A DNA stretch of 64,000 nucleotides from an uncultured Coriobacteriaceae bacterium (GTDB taxonomy: Bacteria; Actinomycetota; Coriobacteriia; Coriobacteriales; Atopobiaceae). Positions 56,608-64,000 of this stretch are shown here, piece by piece. The notes under the pieces were generated by a model. The model was given only the letters and a program-made list of their open reading frames with translations. It did not search any database and was not told the DNA's origin. The stretch spans positions 1 through 64,000 of the forward strand of contig CACZCK010000003.1 of the NCBI GenBank assembly GCA_902779675.1, given 5' to 3'. The first letter of the stretch is position 1, and every line of letters starts with the position of its first letter. Both the position numbers and the translations under genes were made by a program.

Positions 56608-59142
56608 GTGCATATTCAACAGACGCTGGGCAACACCAGGAAGTTCGTTACCGATTATTACGGCAATCGCCTCAACACAGAGCGCCTTGCGGTCATTTCC
56701 GCTCAACGAGCGATGATAGACAAGTATATTGGTTATCTCAAGCGTCTCCCTGTCCGCAAGCGCACCATACTCTACGAGGCGAATTTCGGCCGCGGCATGG
56801 TCGACAACCCCTATGCCATCTTCCTCGCCGCGCTCGATAGCGACCGGTACGGCAAGCTTGAGCACTACTGGGCTATCGATGATCCCTCTGCCCATCCCGA
56901 GCTGGAGAGCTATCGGCACATGCGCAACGTGCATATCGTCCAGTACGAGAGCAAGGCGTATCTGAAAGCCCTCGCAACCTGTCAGTATCTGGTTAACAAC
57001 TCGACCTTCATGCCGTATTTCATCAAGCGTGACGGCCAGGTTTATGTGAACACCTGGCACGGCACACCCATCAAGGCCATGGGTTACGAGATGGACGGTG
57101 GCATCGTCGGCTCTTCGAACATAGTGCGAAACTACCTCAGCGCGGATTACCTGCTCTCGGCGAACGATGTCATGACACGCATGTTCCTCCAGAGCTACAA
57201 GATGCAGGGCATCTATCCCGGCAGCGTCGTGGAGGAAGGATATCCCCGCAACGACCGGACGCTTGGCACGTCGCGGGAGGACGTCGTCAAGCGCCTCGTC
57301 GATTTCGGCGTGAGGATCGATCCCTCCAAGAAGGTGATCATGTACGCCCCGACATGGCGCAATGCGGGCAGCCAGAATGACAAGATCGACGTGACTGGCA
57401 ATGCGGCGGAGCTGCTGTCCTTCAAGCGCGAGCTCGAGCAGCGCATCGATACGGAGACCTATCAGGTGGTCATCAAACCGCACAATTACCTTTACGACAT
57501 GATCAAGGACGACAAGTCGCTCGAGGGGCTTCTGATTCCCTCGACGATCGACACCAACGAGCTCCTGGCAGCCGTTGACGTGCTGGTATCGGACTTCTCA
57601 AGCATCGTGTTTGACTATCTGGTGCTTGACCGTCCCATCCTCTTCTATGTCCCGGACTTGGATGACTATAGGAGCCGAAGGGGCATTACCTACGACATCG
57701 ACAAGCTGCCCGGTCAGTGCTCGAAGAACATCGAAGAGCTTGCGGGGTACCTCAAGGACCTCGATGCGACGTGGGAGGCAATACGGCCCGTTCATCAGGC
57801 ATGCAAACAGAGCATCTGCCCTTACGACGACGGAAACGTGTCGTCTCGCATCGCTGACATCATGTTCCTCAGAAAGAGCGACTATCGCAAGGCCGAGGTC
57901 TCGTTGGAAAAGAAGAAGCTGCTTCTGAGCGGTGGAGCGGTGCTCTTCAATGGCCTCACGCGCTCACTCATCAGCCTTCTTCGCCAGATTGACTACGACC
58001 GTTATGATGTGACGGTGTACGTGAGGCTGCAGGACAATTCACCGCTCGCTTTCCTTGATGAGATTCCAGAGCAGGCACGCGTGCTGACGCGTGTCGGTGC
58101 CATCGGATTCACGAAGCGCGAGGATGCCCTGCGCGCAACCTACGATGGCTTCGGAAAGTTCAATCCCGTCGTGAACAAGACGTATCCGCGCAAGGCGTTC
58201 GCCCGTGAGGCTCGTCGCTGCTTCGGATGCGCTCATTTCGACCGCGCCATCGACTTCAACGGGTACGAGCAAATGCTCTCCGAGATCATCGTCGCATCGA
58301 ATGCGGACGAGAAGGTGCTTTGGCTCCATAACGATATTCTGGCTGACATGAACCGTGAAGTGAATGGAGTGCTTCCGAATTACTGGCATCTGAACCACGT
58401 GATCTCGATGTACCCTGAGTTCTATAAAATGGTTTCATGTGGAAAACGAGTAATGGAGATCAACCGAGACAATTTCGCAACGCCTCAAACGTATGAGAAG
58501 TTCGATTATGCGAAGAACACGATTGACAAGGGTCGTATTGATGCCTCATTGAAAGAGGAACCCCGGACGATAGATGGTGTAGATTACTATGTCGCAAGTG
58601 ATAAGGGTATAGGTGGGCTCGTGCTTGTCGAGCTGCCTCACGAGGACAAAGTAACATTTATCAATGTCGCCCGTCTTTCGACTGAGAAGAATCACACTGC
58701 GTTGGTAAGGGCATTTGCTCGGCTGCATGCCGAGTATCCCAATACTGAGCTGTTCATCGTTGGCGATGGCCCTATCATCGATCAGGTTTCAGCGCTGGCC
58801 GATGATTTGCATGTGGGGGATGCCGTTGCCTTCACGGGCAACGTCCCCAATCCGTTCATCTTCATGAACAGGTCCGACTGCTTTATCCTTCCGTCACTCC
58901 ATGAGGGGCAGCCGTTGGTTACGCTCGAAGCGCGCACCTGTGGCCTTCCCGTCATAACGGGCGATTTCTCCACGGTGCAGGACTCGCTCATCGATGGCGG
59001 GCAGCTGGTCATACAATGCGACGAGCAGAGCATCTTAGAAGGAATGAGGGCTTTCATGCGTGGAGAGGTGCCGACGACGGACTTTGACGCAGATGCCTAC
59101 AACAGGGAAGCCTTTGCCGAATTCGAGCGTGCGATCCAGTAG
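56608..59142 (+). CDS. Fusion of CDP-glycerol glycerophosphotransferase and GT4 glycosyltransferase
   Basis: The 844-residue protein joins two transferases. The N-terminal part (about 1-420) is TagF/TagB-like: NTWHGTPIKAMG near residue 148, VVIKPHNYLY near 287, and VSDFSSIVFDYLVLDRPI near 330, which transfers glycerol phosphate from CDP-glycerol. The C-terminal part (about 430-844) is a GT4/GT-B enzyme with NVARLSTEKNHTALVRAF near 690 and LPSLHEGQPLVTLEA near 765 (EX7E-type site). No membrane segment is seen; it likely acts on a lipid carrier at the inner face. A GTG start follows AGAGAGGAA. TagD at 53398 would supply its donor. Confidence 0.88.
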   Translation: MHIQQTLGNTRKFVTDYYGNRLNTERLAVISAQRAMIDKYIGYLKRLPVRKRTILYEANFGRGMVDNPYAIFLAALDSDRYGKLEHYWAIDDPSAHPELESYRHMRNVHIVQYESKAYLKALATCQYLVNNSTFMPYFIKRDGQVYVNTWHGTPIKAMGYEMDGGIVGSSNIVRNYLSADYLLSANDVMTRMFLQSYKMQGIYPGSVVEEGYPRNDRTLGTSREDVVKRLVDFGVRIDPSKKVIMYAPTWRNAGSQNDKIDVTGNAAELLSFKRELEQRIDTETYQVVIKPHNYLYDMIKDDKSLEGLLIPSTIDTNELLAAVDVLVSDFSSIVFDYLVLDRPILFYVPDLDDYRSRRGITYDIDKLPGQCSKNIEELAGYLKDLDATWEAIRPVHQACKQSICPYDDGNVSSRIADIMFLRKSDYRKAEVSLEKKKLLLSGGAVLFNGLTRSLISLLRQIDYDRYDVTVYVRLQDNSPLAFLDEIPEQARVLTRVGAIGFTKREDALRATYDGFGKFNPVVNKTYPRKAFAREARRCFGCAHFDRAIDFNGYEQMLSEIIVASNADEKVLWLHNDILADMNREVNGVLPNYWHLNHVISMYPEFYKMVSCGKRVMEINRDNFATPQTYEKFDYAKNTIDKGRIDASLKEEPRTIDGVDYYVASDKGIGGLVLVELPHEDKVTFINVARLSTEKNHTALVRAFARLHAEYPNTELFIVGDGPIIDQVSALADDLHVGDAVAFTGNVPNPFIFMNRSDCFILPSLHEGQPLVTLEARTCGLPVITGDFSTVQDSLIDGGQLVIQCDEQSILEGMRAFMRGEVPTTDFDADAYNREAFAEFERAIQ

Positions 59143-59206
59143 GCTAATATCGAAACACATCCTTGCGCGATCGAATCGTATTGATGAGAGTGCGCTTATA
59201 GTAAAT

Positions 59207-59250
59207 GTGAGCGTTGGGATAGGGGTTTGGACACCAACGCTCACGTTTTT
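59207..59250 (+). terminator. Terminator after the TagF-GT4 fusion gene
   Basis: An 11-bp perfect stem (59207-59217 with 59234-59244) with a 16-base loop is followed by GTTTTT. Confidence 0.88.
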
Positions 59251-59422
59251 CATACTTTCCTCGCCTCATGCTATTGGCCTGTTTTGCGATTGCGGCTTTT
59301 CAAAGTTGAGGAAAACAGATGGATTGTGATGGTCTGCCATGCATGAATAACCATAATCAGAATACCTGTCACGTGTCTCCCGCCTGGTATGGGCGTGGCG
59401 GCCTTGTAACACGGAGGGTGGC

Positions 59423-62026
59423 ATGCTGAGAAAGCGTCCGCAGGTGCTTGTCTGTATCCTGACAGTCTGTGCAGCAATCCTATCAAGTCCATCGTTGGCA
59501 CAAGCTGAGGAAGCTGGCTTTGAAGAAGTCCAGGTCTTGGTGGCCGAGGAGATGCCTCAGACTCAAATCGAGGCGGTCGACGGCTCTCCTAAGCGGCAAG
59601 ACGCAGAGCCTCAGGGATCGGTGTTGGACCCCATTTCCGACGGCGAGGGCGAACCCGCCGCCGTGGCGGAGGGGCCGCAGGGAGAGGACTTCGTGTCCAC
59701 GCCCGTCGATTCTCCCGAGTTGACAGACCAGCCGTGCGACGACGCGGGGGATCTGGATGGCGATGCTGACGAAGACCTGGAGCAGGCGAGCGAACCTGTC
59801 GACGAAGGGGATGCCGCCGAGGCACCAGATAACGCTGACTCCACGAGCGACGGTACGGTTCTGGAAGCTCAAGAGGACGATTTGAGCGCGAAGCAGGCAG
59901 AGCTCGACGCATACGCGGCGAAGCATGCCAACGACATTGCCGATGGCGTCTACCAGATACTGAGCAAGCTTGACAAGAACTACTCTCTCGACGTGCAAGG
60001 TGGAAAGACGGCGGACGGTACTGGAATCATCATCTACACCGCTGGCGTTAAGAGCAACCAGCGATGGGAGATCGTGCATCTGAGCACTGGCTACGCCACC
60101 ATCAAGAGTGTTGGCACGGGGAAGTACCTGTCCCTCAAGGGCGAGGATCAGGCCTATGCCAGTGGTGCCGCGGCACAGGTGGTGCAATGGGCTTACCAGA
60201 GCGATGCGCCATGGCAGCAATGGGTCATCGCAAAGGACCTTGACGGTTACTTCACGCTTACCTCTGCCTTGCTCAAACTCGGCGATACGCGTGTGCTCGA
60301 TGTTCGTGGTGGCAAGGCGACCAAGAGCGCGCAGGTCATTCTCTATGCGGATCGAGAAAAGGCCAACCAGCGATGGGCCATCACGGTGACAAAAGACATC
60401 TTGGACGGCGAGGCCAAGGAGCATAAGAGCGACCTCAAGGACGGCACGTACATCATCGGCAATGGGCTCGACTCGGACTATACCCTCAACGTGCAGCGTT
60501 CCTCAATGGATAACGGTGGGTCGATTATCCTCTGGCAGGCAGTCCCCACTGTCAACGAGGGGTTTACCGTCGCACATACCAAGGATGGCTATGCGACGAT
60601 TACCGGTGCCTTGTCTGGTAAGGTGCTCGACGTCCGCGGTGCTAAGGCTGCTGACGGCACTGCTGTTATTCAATGGACGCAGAGCAAGAACAACGCTCGC
60701 AATCAGCTGTGGATCATTTCCCGCGCAGAGGATGGCAGCTATAGGATCACCTCCGCTCTGGTCGGTAGAACGCGCTTCGTCTTGTCGATTGCCGGAAGCG
60801 ATGCCAAAAACAGCGTTCTCGCAAACATACAGGTGGACAAGGGATCCGCAGAACAGAGCCAGTGCTGGACGTTCGAGGAGGCGCCTGAGCAATACAGGTA
60901 TGCACATGCCATCGCGAACGGCACCTATGTGATTCGCACAGCGTTGGATACGACCAAGGTCCTCGACGTATCGGGTGCATCCGTCAAGGCTGGTGCGGCA
61001 GTCAAGCTGTGGAAGTGCTCTTGGGCCAACAATCAGATCTGGACCGTCACTCACGATAACCAGGGATATGTCTCTATAAAGAACGAAAACAGCGGCAAGT
61101 ACCTTGCAATATCTGCGGGATGCGCGATACAGTCCTCCGAGGACTACAAGTGGGTAGTTGAGTCCGTGTCTGGTGGGAAGCTTCGACTGAGGGATGCCAG
61201 CACAGGGAAGTACCTCGATGTGAGCCGCTCTTCAACTAGCAACGGAGCTAAGGTCATATCGTATCCCTCGGGTACGGGGACGAATCAGAAGTGGACCATC
61301 GCGAAAGCCGTTGTGGCACTCAACGGTGTCGACATCTCGGGTTGGAACACGGGCATCGACTACAGCAAGCTCGGAAACTTCGTCATTATCAAGGCTACGG
61401 AGTGGAACCCTGATACAAGGACGTACACGTCGTACAACAATTACAAGAGCCAGGCAGATAAGGCTCTTGCCGCCGGAAAGCTCATAGGTTTCTATCACTT
61501 TGCGACGAATACAAAGACGAGCAAACAAACTGTAAAGGATTGGGCACGAGAGCAAGCGCAGGGTTTCATTAATGCCGTCAGCGTCAAAGACTCAAAGGGC
61601 AATTACAAATACCTGGGCAAGGCCATGCTGTTCCTCGACTGGGAGGATACTACCTACAGCACAATAGAGGGCAATGTCGATTGGGCGAAAGAATGGTTGG
61701 ATTACGTATATCAGAAGACCAAGGTAAAGCCCATGATATACATGAACAAGAATTGTTCTGTTTCGTACGATTGGAGCTCAGTATCAAAGGCGGGCTACGA
61801 TCTGTGGGGCGCACAATACCTTCCCGACTACTACGACGAGAATCCCTCGACGATGATCACGAGCTTTGTGGGCAGTCCAAGGCTTGAGAGTGGATGGGGA
61901 GCCTGGGGTTCTCCCACGATCTATCAGTACACGTCGACATGCAAGCTCCATGGCAACAGCGTCTACGACGTGAACAAGTTCTACGGCACCGCCGCCAACT
62001 GGAAGATGAGGGCCATGGTCAAGTGA
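59423..62026 (+). CDS. Secreted GH25 lysozyme with long ricin-type lectin array
   Basis: The 867-residue protein has a signal peptide (about 1-28), a very acidic linker (29-170), about 455 residues of ricin-type beta-trefoil repeats (174-628), and a C-terminal GH25 muramidase domain (about 634-867). QxW-type motifs recur: NQRWEI, QQWVI, NQRWAI, NQLWII, SQCWTF, NQIWTV, NQKWTI. GH25 catalytic acids are seen in GVDISGW near 636 and in LFLDWEDT near 738, with DLWGAQYLPDYYDENP after. It likely binds a wall carbohydrate and cuts glycan strands. GGAGGGTGG precedes the ATG. Confidence 0.93.
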   Translation: MLRKRPQVLVCILTVCAAILSSPSLAQAEEAGFEEVQVLVAEEMPQTQIEAVDGSPKRQDAEPQGSVLDPISDGEGEPAAVAEGPQGEDFVSTPVDSPELTDQPCDDAGDLDGDADEDLEQASEPVDEGDAAEAPDNADSTSDGTVLEAQEDDLSAKQAELDAYAAKHANDIADGVYQILSKLDKNYSLDVQGGKTADGTGIIIYTAGVKSNQRWEIVHLSTGYATIKSVGTGKYLSLKGEDQAYASGAAAQVVQWAYQSDAPWQQWVIAKDLDGYFTLTSALLKLGDTRVLDVRGGKATKSAQVILYADREKANQRWAITVTKDILDGEAKEHKSDLKDGTYIIGNGLDSDYTLNVQRSSMDNGGSIILWQAVPTVNEGFTVAHTKDGYATITGALSGKVLDVRGAKAADGTAVIQWTQSKNNARNQLWIISRAEDGSYRITSALVGRTRFVLSIAGSDAKNSVLANIQVDKGSAEQSQCWTFEEAPEQYRYAHAIANGTYVIRTALDTTKVLDVSGASVKAGAAVKLWKCSWANNQIWTVTHDNQGYVSIKNENSGKYLAISAGCAIQSSEDYKWVVESVSGGKLRLRDASTGKYLDVSRSSTSNGAKVISYPSGTGTNQKWTIAKAVVALNGVDISGWNTGIDYSKLGNFVIIKATEWNPDTRTYTSYNNYKSQADKALAAGKLIGFYHFATNTKTSKQTVKDWAREQAQGFINAVSVKDSKGNYKYLGKAMLFLDWEDTTYSTIEGNVDWAKEWLDYVYQKTKVKPMIYMNKNCSVSYDWSSVSKAGYDLWGAQYLPDYYDENPSTMITSFVGSPRLESGWGAWGSPTIYQYTSTCKLHGNSVYDVNKFYGTAANWKMRAMVK

Positions 62027-62112
62027 GCAATGCTCATCAGCAGTGTCTGAGGTGACAATGGGAGTGGATCTGTACCGCAGGCTCGTCAGAGCATAGAAGT
62101 TAAGGAGAGACC

Positions 62113-62147
62113 AAGGGGTGAGAGCGATGCGTTCTCACCCCTTATGT
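62113..62147 (+). terminator. Terminator-like hairpin after the GH25 gene
   Basis: An 11-bp perfect stem (62113-62123 with 62133-62143) has a 9-base loop and a poor T tract. The rest of the 62027-62400 gap has a small symmetric site TTTGGTTACCAAA near 62281-62293, and nothing else recognised. Confidence 0.65.
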
Positions 62148-62400
62148 GCAAGGTGTAGCTTCGAGACTGATTGCGACTATTGGGCAGCCCGACCATTTAC
62201 TGAGTGTACAGGGGGAGAACGGTGGCGGTGCGTAAGGTAGACGCACACGAACTGGAATGTGCTAAGGCTGTGATAGACTGTTTGGTTACCAAACCTTAGG
62301 GATCTGTATAAGCTCTGCACCGTCGGTTTTCTGCGGGGACTGCTGAAAGCGAAACGGTTGAGCGTTTTGATGTCATCTCGTCGTTTTAGCGGAGGAAGAG

Positions 62401-63510
62401 ATGCCGATTCTATCCAAGATCAAGTCCTATCTGCCGGCGTCGTCCCGCTCGCTGCACGCCATGTACTACGAGCTTGGGCAGATGCATGGCCAAATGGGAC
62501 AGATGTGGGCAGAGGTTGGGCTGACGCGCATCTGGGTCTCCGAGCTGAAGGAGGCCCTGGCCGGACTCGACAGCCGACTGATGCTCACGTTCTGGGAGGG
62601 TTACCGCCGCGAGGGAGAGAGCGCCGATGCGGCGCGCGAGCGCTTCTTCAAGACCATGGGCAGCGCTCGTGGCGGGCTGAGGGTCTTCCAGCTTGCAAGT
62701 GCGCAGCTGCTCGGGGAGTTTGATGCCTTCTGCGAGAAGCATGGCCTTACGTACTCGGTCGTTTCGGGAACCATACTCGGAACGGTAAGACACGAGGGCT
62801 TCATCCCCTGGGACGACGATCTTGACGTGGGCATGCCCCGGCAGGATATCGAACGCGCCATAAAGATCGTCGAGGACGATCCTCGCTATCGCATCACCGT
62901 CCGATACGACAAGGCGATGCTCTGCAAGCAGGTCCGGTTCTGCTACGCAGACGAGACGATTCCCTGCTTCGTCGACCTGTTCTACTACGACCTGGCCAAG
63001 TGCCATGATGCGCAGACGTTCGAGATCAGAGAGTCGGCACGCGAGGAGCTGAAGGCACGACTGGAAAGCGATGAGAGCCTCTCGTTCTGGGACGAGGAGA
63101 GCAACAACTTCATAGAGGGGGACACGTCCGAGGGGAATGCCATTGCGCGGATCTTTGACGATGCCGTGGAGTCCCTCTATGACGAGGGTGGCCCGTTTAC
63201 CTATGACGTCGAGGATGCCGCGGGAGTCATACTGGGCATCGACAATCTTGATGCCCTCGTTGACCATCACGACTGGTATCAGGTCCGCCGCGAGGACATA
63301 CTGCCGTTGCAGAAGCTGCCGTTCGAAGGCCACGAGGTCAGCGCACCGAAGGAGGCGTGGAAATGCGCCGAGGTGCACTATGGCGATCTCTACGAGCTGC
63401 CTCGCGATATCGGCCTTCACTTTGCACATTTCTCGCATGACCTCCTGCGTGACGAGAATGTTGCAAAAGAGCTGCATGAGGTAGCCGATAAGGAAAAGCC
63501 CATACACTGA
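62401..63510 (+). CDS. LicD family phosphotransferase
   Basis: LicD proteins attach phosphocholine or other phospho-groups to surface sugars, using a nucleotidyltransferase-like fold. The 369-residue protein has a helical N-terminal 90 residues, then the LicD core: YSVVSGTILGTVRHEGFIP and WDDDLDVGMPR near residues 118-146, with the DDDLD metal site. Its FCYADETIPCFVDLFYYD follows as the second acidic motif. It has no signal peptide. GGAGGAAGAG abuts the ATG. The donor is not evident; no choline kinase or cytidylyltransferase is in the window, while TagD provides CDP-glycerol. Confidence 0.88.
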   Translation: MPILSKIKSYLPASSRSLHAMYYELGQMHGQMGQMWAEVGLTRIWVSELKEALAGLDSRLMLTFWEGYRREGESADAARERFFKTMGSARGGLRVFQLASAQLLGEFDAFCEKHGLTYSVVSGTILGTVRHEGFIPWDDDLDVGMPRQDIERAIKIVEDDPRYRITVRYDKAMLCKQVRFCYADETIPCFVDLFYYDLAKCHDAQTFEIRESAREELKARLESDESLSFWDEESNNFIEGDTSEGNAIARIFDDAVESLYDEGGPFTYDVEDAAGVILGIDNLDALVDHHDWYQVRREDILPLQKLPFEGHEVSAPKEAWKCAEVHYGDLYELPRDIGLHFAHFSHDLLRDENVAKELHEVADKEKPIH

Positions 63511-63550
63511 ATTTGACAAGCACTTGTTAGGTGAGGATGGGGGAGTGTGC

Positions 63551-64000
63551 ATGCGTTACAACGGAGAGGCGAACGGAGTCCGAAAGCTTCGAGTAGTGTT
63601 GGCGGTTGCCTTCGGCATTTTGCTGGCATGGTCTCCTGCACCCGTGCTAGCTGAGCAACAATCAGAGGAAGCGTTCGAGGAGCCTGCCTCTGATAATCCT
63701 TCCCAGGATGATAAAGCCGAAGGACAGGCCTCAGAGTTGTTTGGCGACGAGGTCGGGGGGCTTGAAGCTGACAGCCTTGAGAAGCCGAAGCTGGATGAGC
63801 TCGAAGATGACATGAGCCAAGAGCAGCTTGGTTCGAGTTCCGTAGACCCTGAAGGAGAAGATGCTCCGTCTGCAGACGAGGAACCGACGGGCTCTCATGA
63901 TGACCAAGGGTCTGGGCGCCCCCTTCCCGAGGATGCCGTCGAGGTGCCCGAAGGGACGTATGTCCTCGAATCTAACGTTTCCAACGAGAAGGTAGTGGAT
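63551..64000 (+). CDS. Partial secreted protein, start of a ricin-lectin paralogue
   Basis: The frame runs 150 codons to the right edge with no stop. It has a signal peptide ending near residue 36 (LLAWSPAPVLA) and a strongly acidic Glu/Asp/Ser linker, and closes with EVPEGTYVLESNVSNEKVVD. The last stretch aligns by eye with the first lectin repeat of the GH25 protein (DGVYQILSKLDKNYSLDV), so this is probably a second protein of that type. AGGATGGGGGAG precedes the ATG. What follows outside the window cannot be told. Confidence 0.75.
   Translation, partial: MRYNGEANGVRKLRVVLAVAFGILLAWSPAPVLAEQQSEEAFEEPASDNPSQDDKAEGQASELFGDEVGGLEADSLEKPKLDELEDDMSQEQLGSSSVDPEGEDAPSADEEPTGSHDDQGSGRPLPEDAVEVPEGTYVLESNVSNEKVVD

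Noticed and set aside
56565..62300. A shared promoter or operator (TAGACT followed by TTGG..CCAA) before the genes at 56608 and 62401
   Set aside because: The two sites share only short strings and lack a matching -35, so a common regulator is not supported.

Overview
The window looks like a chromosomal segment of a GC-rich actinobacterium of the class Coriobacteriia (Atopobiaceae/Olsenella-like). This is an inference from strong G/C third-position bias, frequent GTG/TTG starts, gene order and protein style; no 16S or search was available. The first two thirds (about 1-41.1 kb) are conserved housekeeping genes. The last third (about 41.1-64 kb) is an accessory cell-surface region with patchy base composition, an insertion sequence and decayed genes.

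Housekeeping layout. A coiled-coil protein, YceD, L32 (rpmF), plsX, acpP, rnc, smc, ftsY and ffh run from 1.4 to 10.9 kb on the + strand, linking ribosome maturation, lipid synthesis, chromosome segregation and protein targeting. A TrmH-type methyltransferase (-), an L,D-transpeptidase, ftsH and a minus-strand lipoprotein/membrane-protein pair follow. ileS sits behind a T-box leader and is followed by lspA, an RluD-type pseudouridine synthase and a processive-type glycosyltransferase. Next come guaB and leuS. From 30.0 to 41.1 kb there is one tightly packed run, rimP-nusA-infB-rbfA-nrnA-truB-ribF-dnaG-rpoD, preceded by a promoter and a terminator-like attenuator.

Surface region. After rpoD there is a truncated acyltransferase and a frameshifted IS256-type element. 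Then come: (i) a GtrB/GtrA/GT-C set resembling a three-component glycosylation system; (ii) a five-gene cassette (SGNH-like protein with a C-terminal FN3-like domain, MBOAT, AMP-forming ligase, hexapeptide acetyltransferase, carrier protein) that has all the parts of a dlt-like acyl-transfer pathway but not the usual composition; (iii) tRNA-Asn; (iv) tagD, a TagF-like/GT4 fusion protein and a LicD protein, pointing to a glycerol-phosphate wall polymer decorated with phospho-substituents; (v) secreted proteins with ricin-type lectin repeats: a beta-helix protein broken by three frameshifts, a GH25 lysozyme, and the start of a third at the right edge. Together they suggest synthesis, glycosylation, acylation and binding or turnover of a teichoic-acid-like polymer.

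The most unusual DNA structures are long inverted repeats at the 3' ends of ffh and ftsH. One arm is the end of the gene, including its stop codon, and the other is an inverted copy of it downstream. A third, perfect 27-bp hairpin follows the dlt-like cassette.
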